From: Flavobacterium sp. CG_23.5
GTDB lineage: Bacteria > Bacteroidota > Bacteroidia > Flavobacteriales > Flavobacteriaceae
Direction: 5' to 3'
DNA length: 64,000 nt
Assembly (NCBI RefSeq): GCF_017875765.1
Contig: NZ_JAGGNA010000001.1
Location: 519,001 to 583,000, forward strand
Below the pieces are notes generated by a model. The model was not told the origin of the DNA, did not search any database, and saw only the letters and a program-made list of their open reading frames with translations. Positions 53,844 to 62,751 of the stretch are shown in pieces (the stretch's first letter is position 1; each line of letters begins with the position of its first letter). Both the position numbers and the translations under genes were made by a program.

Positions 53844-53846
53844 TTT

Positions 53847-53918
53847 ATTAGTCTTAAAGTCCAAAGTCTAAAGTCATAATGCCGTTCAACTTTCGACTTT
53901 ATGACTTTCGACATGATG
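53847..53918. repeat. AAAGTC/GACTTT repeat between hisH and hisB
   Basis: TTAGTCTTAAAGTCCAAAGT then CTAAAGTCATAATG on the left face CAACTTTCGACTTTATGACT and TTCGACATGATGAC on the right; the halves are mutually complementary in part, giving a long imperfect hairpin. The core matches 53223-53260. Confidence 0.6.
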
Positions 53919-53923
53919 ACTTA

Positions 53924-55060
53924 TTAAAGCATTCCTTTTGTTGATGGCAAAATCATCTTTTCTGTATCGCGTTTTACTGCAACTTTTATCGCTTTGGCGA
54001 AAGCCTTGAAAATCGCTTCAATTTTGTGATGTTCATTAGTTCCTTCTGCTTTAATGTTGATGTTGGCTTTGGCTCCATCTGAGAACGATTTAAAAAAGTG
54101 GAAAAACATCTCCGTTGGCATTTTTCCTACCATCTCCCGTTTGAATTCGGTTTCCCAAACCAGCCAGTTTCTGCCTCCAAAATCAATAGCTACTTGCGCC
54201 AAACAATCGTCCATTGGCAAACAAAAACCGTAACGTTCTATTCCTAATTTATTCCCTAATGCTTTGGCAAAAACTTCACCTAACGCGATTGCTGTATCTT
54301 CAATAGTGTGGTGTTCATCGACTTCTAAATCTCCTTTTACAAGGATTTCTAAATCCATTTGTCCGTGACGTGCGATTTGGTCTAACATGTGGTCAAAAAA
54401 GGCAATTCCGGTTTCAATTTTGCTTTTCCCGGTTCCGTCAAGGTTTAAATTAATGTAAATATCCGTTTCATTCGTTTTTCTTTCAATGGAAGCCGAACGC
54501 TCTTCTAATTTCAAAAACTCATAAATTACTTTCCAATCAGTAGTTTGTAAAGCAATAACCGAATCTAATTCGTGTCTTTTAGAGGATATTTCATCACCTC
54601 CCAAAGCTTCATCTCTATTAATGAATATCGCTTTTGAACCCAAGTTTTTTGCTAATTCTACATCGGTTATTCTGTCTCCAATCACGAATGAATTTTCCAA
54701 ATCATATTCAGGATTGTCAATATATTGTGTCAACATAGCTGTACCTGGCTTGCGAGTTGGTGCATTTTGGTAAGGAAAAGTTTTGTCGATAAACACTTCC
54801 TTGAAAACAACACCTTCATTTTCAAAAGCTTTCATAATTAAATTATGTACGGGCCAAAAGTTAATTTCTGGATGAGAATCAGTTCCCAGACCATCCTGAT
54901 TTGTTACCATTACCAATTCGAAATCCAATTCTTTGGCTATTTTACCCAAATATTGAAAGGCATTTGGATAAAATTCCAGCTTTTCAAAACTGTCTAATTG
55001 ATAGTCATTTGGCTCCAAAACCATTGTTCCGTCGCGATCTATAAAAAGTATTTTTTTCAT
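53924..55060 (-). CDS. hisB: Histidinol-phosphatase / imidazoleglycerol-phosphate dehydratase (bifunctional)
   Basis: A 378-aa fusion. The N-terminal HAD phosphatase has [12 protein letters not shown] and VTNQDGLG; the C-terminal dehydratase has [33 protein letters not shown] and the second His cluster [14 protein letters not shown]. It covers steps 6 and 8 of the pathway. It starts with ATG at 55060. Confidence 0.95.
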   Translation of the reverse strand: MKKILFIDRDGTMVLEPNDYQLDSFEKLEFYPNAFQYLGKIAKELDFELVMVTNQDGLGTDSHPEINFWPVHNLIMKAFENEGVVFKEVFIDKTFPYQNAPTRKPGTAMLTQYIDNPEYDLENSFVIGDRITDVELAKNLGSKAIFINRDEALGGDEISSKRHELDSVIALQTTDWKVIYEFLKLEERSASIERKTNETDIYINLNLDGTGKSKIETGIAFFDHMLDQIARHGQMDLEILVKGDLEVDEHHTIEDTAIALGEVFAKALGNKLGIERYGFCLPMDDCLAQVAIDFGGRNWLVWETEFKREMVGKMPTEMFFHFFKSFSDGAKANINIKAEGTNEHHKIEAIFKAFAKAIKVAVKRDTEKMILPSTKGML

Positions 55061-55074
55061 TTATTGTAATTTTA

Positions 55075-55230
55075 CTAAACACAAATTTCACAAATTTACA
55101 CAAATTAGAAATCAGTGAAATTCTATTTATTTTGAATTTTATTTTTCTATATATCTTCCAAAAATATTACTTTTCTAAGAACTGCTTTTCAAAGAAAGAG
55201 TTCTAAAAATCAGTGCTAATCTGTGAAATC
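55075..55230. repeat. CACAAATT-type repeat-rich spacer between hisB and hisC
   Basis: The 176-bp gap contains ACACAAATTTCACAAATTTA followed by CACAAATTAG, and AATCAGTGAAATTC near 55112 mirrored by AATCAGTGCTAATCTGTGAA near 55207. No coding frame. A related CACAAATTAG unit occurs at 37031-37045. Confidence 0.5.
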
Positions 55231-55236
55231 TGCGTT

Positions 55237-56286
55237 TTAAATCGCTTTTAAAGCTTCTATTAATTTTTTATTTTCCAATTCAGTTCCAACGGTCAAACGC
55301 AAACAATTATCGCATAAAGGTTGTGTTGTTCTATTGCGAATTACAATTCCTTTGGCAATCAATTCGTCATATCTTTTATTGGCATTATCTACTTTAATCA
55401 AGATGAAATTAGCTTCTGTTGGATATACTTTTTCAACAAATTTCACATTAACTAATACTTTAAGTAATTCTTCTCTTTGCACAATAATAGAAGTAATTTC
55501 AGATTTAATCTTTTCTGGATCACTCAATCTTTCCAAAGCTCTTACTTGTGTCAATTCGTTCACATTGTAAGGTGGTTTTATTTTGTTTAAAACCGAGATT
55601 ACTTCCGTAGAGGCATAACAAATTCCCAATCTAATTCCAGCCAAACCATATGCTTTTGAAAGCGTTTGGGTAATGACCAAATTAGGATATTCATCAAGTT
55701 CATTAATCCAACTGTCCTTTTTAGAAAAGTCAATATAGGCTTCGTCAATTACAACTAAACCTTTAAAATTTTGCAAAAGATAGGCTACACTTTCATCCGA
55801 AAATGAATTTCCAGTTGGGTTGTTTGGTGAACACAAAAAGATCATTTTAGTGTTTTCATCAATGGCTTTCATTATTTTCTCAATTTGCGGTTGAAAATCT
55901 TCTGAAAGCAATACTTCTTTATTTTCAACGGCATTGATATTCGCCAAAACACCGTACATTCCGTAGGTTGGTGGTAAAGTGATTACATTATCAGTTTTCG
56001 GTTCACAAAAAGCTCTGAATAACAAATCCAATACTTCATCACTTCCATTTCCAAGCAAAATTTGATTCGTTTTAACATTTCTTTGTTTTGCTAAAACTGC
56101 TTTTACGGTCATTTGTTGTGGATCTGGATAGCGATTCACTCCATTCTCAAACGGATTTTCATTGGCATCCAAAAAAATCATGTCCGCAGTATCAAAATCC
56201 TCAAATTCATCGCGAGCAGATGAATACGGCTTCATTGTTTTTACATTCTCCCGAACTAAATTATTTATATCAAAACTATTTCCCAT
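55237..56286 (-). CDS. hisC: Histidinol-phosphate aminotransferase
   Basis: The ATG at 56286 (MGNSFDINNLVRENVKTMKP) is used; a longer reading would begin with TTG. The 349-aa PLP enzyme has the fold-type I Lys in TQTLSKAYGLAGIRLG, LCSPNNPTGNSFS and the Arg in CLRLTVG. Its start overlaps the end of hisD by 11 bp, indicating coupled translation. Confidence 0.94.
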   Translation of the reverse strand: MGNSFDINNLVRENVKTMKPYSSARDEFEDFDTADMIFLDANENPFENGVNRYPDPQQMTVKAVLAKQRNVKTNQILLGNGSDEVLDLLFRAFCEPKTDNVITLPPTYGMYGVLANINAVENKEVLLSEDFQPQIEKIMKAIDENTKMIFLCSPNNPTGNSFSDESVAYLLQNFKGLVVIDEAYIDFSKKDSWINELDEYPNLVITQTLSKAYGLAGIRLGICYASTEVISVLNKIKPPYNVNELTQVRALERLSDPEKIKSEITSIIVQREELLKVLVNVKFVEKVYPTEANFILIKVDNANKRYDELIAKGIVIRNRTTQPLCDNCLRLTVGTELENKKLIEALKAI

Positions 56287-57568
56287 CTTCAATCGCTTTT
56301 AATCGTAATGTAACTGCATTTTTGTGCGCTTGTAATCCTTCGGCTTCGGCCATAATTTCAATAGCTTTTCCAATATTTTGAATTCCTTTTTCAGATATTT
56401 TTTGGAAAGTCATCGCTTTAGTGAAACTATCCAGATTTACGCCACTATAATTCTTGGCATACCCATTTGTCGGTAAAGTATGATTGGTTCCTGAAGCGTA
56501 ATCTCCCGCACTTTCCGGAGTAAAATTACCAATAAAAACAGACCCTGCATTATAAATTCCATTGCTGTAAAAATCATCATATTCAGAACAAATTATAAAG
56601 TGTTCCGGTCCATATTCATTGATTAATTCTAAAGCTATTTTATCGTTTTCAACAAAAATCAATTTAGAATTGGCGATGGCTTTTTCTGCTATAGCTTTTC
56701 TAGGTAGAACCTCCATTTGATTTTGGATTTCTGTTTCTACCGCATCAATTAATTTTTTTGACGTGGAAACTAAAATAACTTGACTGTCCGTTCCGTGTTC
56801 TGCCTGTGATAATAAATCAGATGCGACAAAAGCCGGAACCGCAGTATCATCAGCAACAATCAATAGTTCCGAAGGACCCGCTGGCATATCGATTGCCACG
56901 CCAAATTGGGTTGCTAACTGTTTAGCCACCGTAACAAATTGATTTCCGGGACCAAATATTTTATACACTTTAGGAATCGTTTCCGTTCCAAAAGTCATCC
57001 CTGCAATAGCTTGAATTCCTCCTACTTTTAGAATTTTAGTTACGCCACATAAATTCGCAGCGTATAAAATCGCCGGATTTATATTTCCGTTTTTATCTGG
57101 AGGAGAACACAATACAATTTCGTTACAACCGGCTATTTCTGCCGGTACAGCGAGCATTAATACCGTAGAAAATAAAGGAGCGGTTCCTCCAGGAATATAT
57201 AAACCTATTTTTTGAATCGGTCTTTTTTCTTGCCAACAATTTACTCCTTCAATCGTTTCTACTTCCACTCTTTCTGTTTTTTGAGCAGTGTGAAATTTTT
57301 TAATATTAGATTTTGCTAATTGAATAGCTTCTTTAAGTTCATTAGAAATAGATGCAACTGCAGTGTCAATTTCTGATTTGGATACTTCAATATTTGCAAC
57401 GGCAACACCGTCAAAAAGCGAAGTATATTTTGCAACAGCGCTATCTCCTTTTTTCTGTACTTCCTTAAAAATTTCTTTTACTGTCGCTTCAATGTCATCT
57501 ACCGTTTTTGTTGGCCTTTCTAAAATAGTGGACCAAGTTTCAGGTTTTGGATTGTATATTTTATTCAT
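56276..57568 (-). CDS. hisD: Histidinol dehydrogenase
   Basis: The ATG at 57568 (MNKIYNPKPETWSTILERPT) replaces an upstream TTG. The 430-aa Zn enzyme performs the last two oxidations of histidine synthesis. GLYIPGGTAPLFSTVLMLA, DMPAGPSELLIVADD and the Zn-ligand region SQAEHGTDSQVIL are clear, as is YSGVNLDSFTKAM near the C-terminus. Confidence 0.95.
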   Translation of the reverse strand: MNKIYNPKPETWSTILERPTKTVDDIEATVKEIFKEVQKKGDSAVAKYTSLFDGVAVANIEVSKSEIDTAVASISNELKEAIQLAKSNIKKFHTAQKTERVEVETIEGVNCWQEKRPIQKIGLYIPGGTAPLFSTVLMLAVPAEIAGCNEIVLCSPPDKNGNINPAILYAANLCGVTKILKVGGIQAIAGMTFGTETIPKVYKIFGPGNQFVTVAKQLATQFGVAIDMPAGPSELLIVADDTAVPAFVASDLLSQAEHGTDSQVILVSTSKKLIDAVETEIQNQMEVLPRKAIAEKAIANSKLIFVENDKIALELINEYGPEHFIICSEYDDFYSNGIYNAGSVFIGNFTPESAGDYASGTNHTLPTNGYAKNYSGVNLDSFTKAMTFQKISEKGIQNIGKAIEIMAEAEGLQAHKNAVTLRLKAIEDGK

Positions 57569-57599
57569 TTTAATTGTATTCAAAGATTAAATGATTCAA

Positions 57600-57654
57600 A
57601 AATTGAATTACTCCGCTTTTTAACTCATAATTCATAACTTATAATTTAAAATTC
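57600..57654. repeat. ATAACTTATAATT-type repeat between hisD and hisG
   Basis: AACTCATAATTCATAACTTA then TAATTTAAAATTC are overlapping ATAATT-type units, again a common low-complexity flavobacterial spacer type (from memory). Confidence 0.4.
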
Positions 57655-58512
57655 TTAAAGTACCATTTTTTCAATTGGGCAAACTAAAATCCCTTCGGCT
57701 CCAGCTTCTTTCAATTGATCGATAACATCCCAGAAAGTATCTTTATCGATTACAGAGTGTACGCTACTCCAACCTTCTTGTGCCAGAGGCAAAACAGTTA
57801 AACTTCTCAATACAGGAAGAATTTTTCCAACAGCATCAATTTTGTCATTGGGAACATTCATCAAGATATATTTTGATTTTCTTGCTCTCAAAACGGATTC
57901 AATTCTAAATTTTAAGGTATCGATTATTTTTTGAGACTCGGGACTTACTTTAGGAGAAACCGCTAAAACAGCTTCACTTTTGAAAATAACCTCGACCTCT
58001 TTTAAATTATTCTTAAATAAAGTACTTCCGCTAGATACAATATCAACAATAGCATCCGCTAATCCAATGTTTGGCGCTATTTCTACTGAACCTGATATCT
58101 GGTGAATATCGACTGTAACTCCTTTAGAATTAAAAAAATCAAGTACTGTTTTAGGGTAAGAAGTGGCAATACGCATCCCATTTAAATCTTGAACCGATTT
58201 GTAATCAAATGCTTTAGGTACAGCAACGGATACTTTACATTTTGAAAAACCTAATTTTTGAATTACTTCAATATTGTTTCCTTTTTCAACTAGTAGATTA
58301 TCGCCTACTATAGCGATATCTACAACTCCATCAATTAGATATTGAGGAATATCTGAATTTCTTAAATATAAAACCTCCAACGGAAAATTTGATGCTTCGG
58401 CTTTTAACTGATCGATTCCATTATCGATTGAAATACCAGCATCTTTTAGAATTTGGATACTGTCTTCGTTTAAACGACCTGATTTTTGAATGGCAATTTT
58501 TAATGTACTCAT
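57655..58512 (-). CDS. hisG: ATP phosphoribosyltransferase, long form
   Basis: The start is the ATG at 58512 (MSTLKIAIQKSGRLNEDSIQ); the longer frame begins inside the attenuator. It is the first and rate-setting enzyme of the pathway. The 285-aa long form has an N-terminal catalytic part (SGRLNEDS, IVGDNLLVEKG, DIVSSGSTLFKN) and a C-terminal ACT-like HisG_C domain (RSLTVLPLAQEGWSSVHSV) that binds histidine for feedback. It is the first gene after the leader-terminator module. Confidence 0.95.
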   Translation of the reverse strand: MSTLKIAIQKSGRLNEDSIQILKDAGISIDNGIDQLKAEASNFPLEVLYLRNSDIPQYLIDGVVDIAIVGDNLLVEKGNNIEVIQKLGFSKCKVSVAVPKAFDYKSVQDLNGMRIATSYPKTVLDFFNSKGVTVDIHQISGSVEIAPNIGLADAIVDIVSSGSTLFKNNLKEVEVIFKSEAVLAVSPKVSPESQKIIDTLKFRIESVLRARKSKYILMNVPNDKIDAVGKILPVLRSLTVLPLAQEGWSSVHSVIDKDTFWDVIDQLKEAGAEGILVCPIEKMVL

Positions 58513-58571
58513 TTTTTTGTTTTTTGTTTTTGTTTTGAATATTTTGATTGAGTACAAGTAGAGGGCAATAA

Positions 58572-58602
58572 AAAACCCGTTTGATGTACTCAAACGGGTT
58601 TT
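58572..58602 (-). terminator. Attenuator terminator upstream of hisG
   Basis: On the reverse strand, AAAACCCGTTTGA pairs perfectly with TCAAACGGGTTTT (13 bp, 5-nt GTACA loop) and runs into a T-tract of six. It lies between the His-rich leader peptide (stop at 58630) and hisG (start 58512), 27 nt after the leader stop. This is the arrangement of histidine attenuation. An antiterminator pairing within 58603-58680 is not obvious to me. Confidence 0.9.
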
Positions 58603-58629
58603 AGAATATGATGATTTACACACATACCA

Positions 58630-58689
58630 TTAACACATCGCTTGAGAGCAATAATGAAAATGATGATGATGCAATTGATTTGTAAACAT
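58630..58689 (-). CDS. hisL: his operon leader peptide (19 aa, His-rich)
   Basis: An ATG at 58687-58689 opens MFTNQLHHHHFHYCSQAMC and stops at TAA (58630-58632). Five of six codons 7-12 are CAT for histidine, HHHHFH. It begins about 30 nt after a good promoter and ends 27 nt before an intrinsic terminator in front of hisG. Ribosome stalling at the His codons under histidine shortage would favour readthrough. The function as a leader follows from arrangement and composition; it is too short for database search. Confidence 0.88.
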   Translation of the reverse strand: MFTNQLHHHHFHYCSQAMC

Positions 58690-58718
58690 TTTTTTTGTGC
58701 TGAATTTTAATTATTGTG

Positions 58719-58746
58719 CAAATATAAGTGATAAATCATTTACAAA
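58719..58746 (-). promoter_or_regulatory. Promoter of the his operon
   Basis: On the reverse strand TTTG (58743-58746), 16 nt, then TATATTTG (58719-58726) match the Bacteroidota -33 and -7 elements exactly. Transcription should start near 58712, giving about 22 nt before the leader ATG. Confidence 0.8.
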
Positions 58747-58787
58747 GCAATTTTTATTTAAACTTTAATATACTTTATTGTTAAAGA

Positions 58788-59300
58788 TTACTTTTCGTCG
58801 TCTTCTTTTGTTTGTTCTTTTGAAATTGAACCCTCAGGAAGAACTTTAGTATTAACGCTATCATCTCTAATTTCAGTATGACGAATTTCTCCACCCGAAG
58901 TACCAACTTGTGTAGATACTACAACAGCTATAATTGCTATGACAACTGCCACATAAGAAACAAATTTAGCTTTAGAATAATTTTTTAGGTTCATAATTAA
59001 TCCAGCGAGAGAAACTGCGGCCATTAAATACAATACAAGTGCGAATTTCTCAGCTATTTCTTCATGCTCGTGAATTATTTGTTTACCAATGTTAGGCATG
59101 TCCTCTACCATTTCCTCCGCACCTTCTCCAGTTCCAATACTAAAGGCGGCAAAAATTGCCGAAACCATAAATAAAATATAAGCGGTGTTTTTTACCGAAT
59201 TATTCTTTAAAATCAATCCAGCGATTAATATTACAAGTCCGAAAATACTTCCTATTATAGGAAAATGGTTAAGAACCAAATGTAAGTGAGCATCATTCAT
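58788..59300 (-). CDS. Small membrane protein, DUF2231-like
   Basis: A 170-aa protein with four membrane helices. MNDAHLHLVLNHFPIIGSIF has three conserved His in the first helix, a pattern of DUF2231-type membrane proteins that could bind metal or haem; GEGAEEMVEDMP and IIHEHEEIAEKFALVLYL form the extramembrane parts. The C-terminus is acidic. It lies upstream of the his promoter and downstream of the iron transporter gene; the function is unknown. Confidence 0.65.
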   Translation of the reverse strand: MNDAHLHLVLNHFPIIGSIFGLVILIAGLILKNNSVKNTAYILFMVSAIFAAFSIGTGEGAEEMVEDMPNIGKQIIHEHEEIAEKFALVLYLMAAVSLAGLIMNLKNYSKAKFVSYVAVVIAIIAVVVSTQVGTSGGEIRHTEIRDDSVNTKVLPEGSISKEQTKEDDEK

Positions 59301-59382
59301 AATTATTATTTTGTTTAAGGTTTCTGTTGTAAAATTGTATTTATTTGAAAGAAAAAAATGATTAAAGTTGTGCTAGCAATAA

Positions 59383-60501
59383 TTATCCAGCTAATGAAAC
59401 GCCAATTAAAGAACCAATTCCATATGTTATTGCCGCAGCTGTTAATCCAAAAAACACTTGTCTAAATCCTGAAAACATAACGTTTTTTCCTGTTAGTAAA
59501 GTGATTGCGGCTCCTATTCCGAAAAGACCAACTACGCTGCTTCCTACACTTAATAAAATTGCGTTTTTCCCATCTAAAAACATAAAGGGATAAAGAGGAA
59601 TTATGGCTCCAATAGAAAAAAGAACAAATGATGCAATGGCAGCCTCCCATGCTGAACCTCCCAATTCTACTTTATCGATCCCCAATTCTTCAATTATTAT
59701 AGCATCAATCGCAGTTTCAGGATTTTCGAATGCTTTGTCCGCTAGTTTTTGCGCTTCAATTATATTCATTCCTTTGGCTTGGTACAGCAAAACCAATTCT
59801 TTTTTCTCTTCTTCGGGTGAAGCTTCCAGTTCTTCTGTTTCTAAATCAATTTGGCGTTGATTTAATTCTCTTGAACTTTGTACCGAAAGCCATTCGCCTA
59901 AAGCCATAGAAATTGCTCCAGCCAAAAGTCCTGCAATTCCAGTTAACAATATCGTATTATTAGAAACTGCGGCTCCAGCAACTCCCATTACCAAACTCAT
60001 ATTAGAAACCAAACCATCATTAGAACCCAAAACTGCTGCACGCAATGCATTTCCTCCCACGGATTTATGTCGGCTTTCGAATTTTGATAAAAAACCACCT
60101 GAGACATTGAGTGCTGCATTATTATTGACAGCTTCGATAATTTTTAGATGATTGTGTTCAAAACCTGTTGGCTTTTCTCCACTTTCAATTTTATTTTTGA
60201 TTGCATTTACTGCAAATTGTTTTTCTATGCTTGAAAGACTACTAATGATGGAATTATATCCAAATAATTTCCCCAACTTCAGTTGCAATTTTGCTCTTGA
60301 TGAAGGCAAAGGCATATGATAATTGGAATCATATGTTAATACTTTATTCAGCATATGTTGTGCGTGGCCCTTTTCAATATCGGATAAACTTTTTAATACT
60401 CTTGTCAGATTATCGTCAGATTGAATGGCAGCAATACTATCATATAAAAATGCCGTATCTACTTCTGTCTGTAATTGACCTTTTAGTTTATTTAAATCCA
60501 T
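59383..60501 (-). CDS. Ferritin-like domain fused to VIT1/CCC1-family iron transporter
   Basis: A 372-aa fusion. The N-terminal 140 residues form a rubrerythrin/ferritin-like four-helix domain (ETEVDTAFLYDSIAAIQ-type, IEKGHAQHM, SSIEKQFAVNAI, EHNHLKIIEAV) with Glu and His ligands. The C-terminal part has about five membrane helices with GSNDGLVSNMSLVMGVAGA and SMALGEWLSVQSSRE, the VIT1/CCC1 motifs. This is the Mbfa/EVIT-like class that senses and exports or stores iron and manganese. The start is ATG at 60501. Confidence 0.88.
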   Translation of the reverse strand: MDLNKLKGQLQTEVDTAFLYDSIAAIQSDDNLTRVLKSLSDIEKGHAQHMLNKVLTYDSNYHMPLPSSRAKLQLKLGKLFGYNSIISSLSSIEKQFAVNAIKNKIESGEKPTGFEHNHLKIIEAVNNNAALNVSGGFLSKFESRHKSVGGNALRAAVLGSNDGLVSNMSLVMGVAGAAVSNNTILLTGIAGLLAGAISMALGEWLSVQSSRELNQRQIDLETEELEASPEEEKKELVLLYQAKGMNIIEAQKLADKAFENPETAIDAIIIEELGIDKVELGGSAWEAAIASFVLFSIGAIIPLYPFMFLDGKNAILLSVGSSVVGLFGIGAAITLLTGKNVMFSGFRQVFFGLTAAAITYGIGSLIGVSLAG

Positions 60502-60695
60502 GATTATTTTTTAATTGCATTAAATAAAAATATTTTTTTGGAGCGTTATCAATAGAATAAATCAATTTTAACCGTAATTGTTTGACCGTTTTTTGTGTGA
60601 AATCTCTTGAATATTCTTATAAAAATACAAAAATATATTTTTTTAAACTAATATGATTTTATCAAAAACTGACTAATTGATTATTGTGAATTATA

Positions 60696-62093
60696 TTAGT
60701 TAACACTTAATTTTACTTGTGTACCAATTCTTTCTTGGCTTGATATTTCAATAGATATATTTAAAATATCACAAATCCTTTTTGCGATTGACAGACCTAA
60801 ACCTGTTCCTTTAATTTCTGGAATATTGGTCGAATTTGTTGTTCTAAAAAAGGAATGAAATACCTTGCCAATTTCATTTTCTGAAATTCCAATACCGTTA
60901 TCGGAAATTTCAAAAAAAGTTTTTGATTCTAGATTATTGAATGAAATAGTTATCGAACTATTATCATTGGAATATTTTAAAGCATTTGAAATCAAATTAT
61001 TTAAAACAATAGAAAGTAAATATAAATCAGATTCTACAAAATAATCATCTTCTAATTGTTTTATAATATTTATATTTTTATTCTTTATTTTTAGCGCAAA
61101 ACGATTTAATATCTCGTTTACAATCTGGTTAAGATTAATCTTTTCAATTCTTACAGCTAATTTTTGATTTTCAAATCGGGCCAAAAGCAATAATTGATCT
61201 ACTAAATTATTTATTCGATCCACCTCATTGATACAAAAAGTAATTTTCTGCTGATATTCATCTGTACTTCTAGGTTTTCTAATCAATACTTCTAATGTTC
61301 CTTTAATTACTGCTAGAGGTGTTCTTAGTTCATGAGATGCATCTGATGTAAATTGTTTTTCTCTTTCAATCGTGTTTTCAATTCGATCTAACAAACGGTT
61401 AATCGTTACAGACAAAGTATAAAGTTCATCCTTGTTATTTGGAAGAATGATACGAGATTTCAAATTCTCTCTTGTAATTGCTTCCGCAGTATTTATTATT
61501 GCATTTATCGGTTTTATACTTCGACCTGCAATTAAACGAGCAACAAAAAACAAAAGCATTAAAACTATCGGAAATGAGATTAAAAGTATAGTTCTTAGAT
61601 TATCCAAAACTGATGTAGCTTCTTCTAAAGAAACTGCAACCAATAAGTAACCGCCTATTTTAGTTTTATTGTACAAAGGAAATTGAATTTGGCGAATCAA
61701 TTGTCCTGACAATTTAATATCCGTGATCTTGCTTTTAAGTAATTTTCTGGAAAAATATAAATTGGCGCTTTTTAAATTTTCTGATTTTTCAATGATTTGA
61801 CCATTACTATTTGTTATTTCTAGAAATACTGGATCAACAGAAACCTCATTATGTTCCCTTTCCTCCCATTCATTTTTGTCAATTAATCGAACGTTATTAT
61901 TTACAACTTCAATCTTTTTACTATACTCATTAATTTCATAATTGATATGTTCATTTACTTTTTCATAAACGGTAAACGAAATCAATAAATAGATTGAAAT
62001 AAAGACTATAAATATTAACATTGCTGTTGATATTATATAATAAAAAGCAATCCTGTTTTTTAAAGATAATTTTAGCATCCTAATTAATATCAT
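60696..62093 (-). CDS. Sensor histidine kinase
   Basis: A 465-aa kinase (an internal ATG at 62078 is an alternative start). Two membrane helices (about 17-39 and 168-190) flank a 130-residue periplasmic sensor domain; a HAMP follows, then the HisKA box FTSDASHELRTPLAVIKG with His254, and HATPase motifs LNNLISNALKYS (N), FEISDNGIGISENEIG (G1) and IKGTGLGLSIAKRI (G2). It pairs with the OmpR-type regulator encoded upstream, with an overlap of 14 bp. The stimulus is unknown. Confidence 0.92.
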   Translation of the reverse strand: MILIRMLKLSLKNRIAFYYIISTAMLIFIVFISIYLLISFTVYEKVNEHINYEINEYSKKIEVVNNNVRLIDKNEWEEREHNEVSVDPVFLEITNSNGQIIEKSENLKSANLYFSRKLLKSKITDIKLSGQLIRQIQFPLYNKTKIGGYLLVAVSLEEATSVLDNLRTILLISFPIVLMLLFFVARLIAGRSIKPINAIINTAEAITRENLKSRIILPNNKDELYTLSVTINRLLDRIENTIEREKQFTSDASHELRTPLAVIKGTLEVLIRKPRSTDEYQQKITFCINEVDRINNLVDQLLLLARFENQKLAVRIEKINLNQIVNEILNRFALKIKNKNINIIKQLEDDYFVESDLYLLSIVLNNLISNALKYSNDNSSITISFNNLESKTFFEISDNGIGISENEIGKVFHSFFRTTNSTNIPEIKGTGLGLSIAKRICDILNISIEISSQERIGTQVKLSVN

Positions 62094-62748
62094 TAGCTAT
62101 ATAGCCTACTCCACGAACTGTTTTAATGTAGTCTTCTTCTATTTTTAAATTTAATTTTTTGCGTATAGCATTCATAAAAACATCGATTACTCCTGTATCA
62201 TAATCAAAATGAATATCCCAAACATCTTCAATAATTTGGGTTCTCGTGCATACTTTGCCTTTGTTTTTAACCAGATAGAGCAACAATTCATATTCTCTCT
62301 GCGTTAACATAACTTCGGTTCCTTTCACCAAAACTCTATGCTGTAAAACATCAATTTCTATTGTTCCAAGGTTTAGTTTTTTTTGCACTTCTTGATTTCT
62401 AAAATGAATTTTAATTCGTTCTATCAATTCATCAAAACTAAAAGGTTTTTTTATATGGTCATTGGCACCGGCTTTCAGCCCTTCTATCGTTTCCTGAATC
62501 GTATCCCTTGCGGTCAAAAAAATGATCGTTGTTACGGTATCTTTCAATCGGATTGCTTTGCATAATTCCAATCCAGACATTTGTGGCAGCATCCAATCTA
62601 ATAAAATCAGATCAAATTTCTCTTTTTGGATTAATTCAAATCCTTTTAAACCGTCCGTTGTAGTGGTAATTTTATAACCTTCCTCTTCCAATCCCTGTTT
62701 TAGGAACTGTACGATACCTTCCTCATCTTCTACAATTAATATATGCAT
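62080..62748 (-). CDS. OmpR-family response regulator
   Basis: A 222-aa regulator. The receiver domain has the phospho-acceptor Asp51 in LILLDWMLPQM with acidic pocket VEDEE (6-10) and Lys in IKKPFSFDE. The C-terminal winged helix has LTQREYELLLYLVKNKGKVC and VDVFMNAIRKKLNL. It overlaps the kinase gene, and the DUF3570 gene ends 3 bp upstream of it, so the three may be one transcript. Targets are unknown. Confidence 0.93.
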   Translation of the reverse strand: MHILIVEDEEGIVQFLKQGLEEEGYKITTTTDGLKGFELIQKEKFDLILLDWMLPQMSGLELCKAIRLKDTVTTIIFLTARDTIQETIEGLKAGANDHIKKPFSFDELIERIKIHFRNQEVQKKLNLGTIEIDVLQHRVLVKGTEVMLTQREYELLLYLVKNKGKVCTRTQIIEDVWDIHFDYDTGVIDVFMNAIRKKLNLKIEEDYIKTVRGVGYIANDIN

Positions 62749-62751
62749 GAT

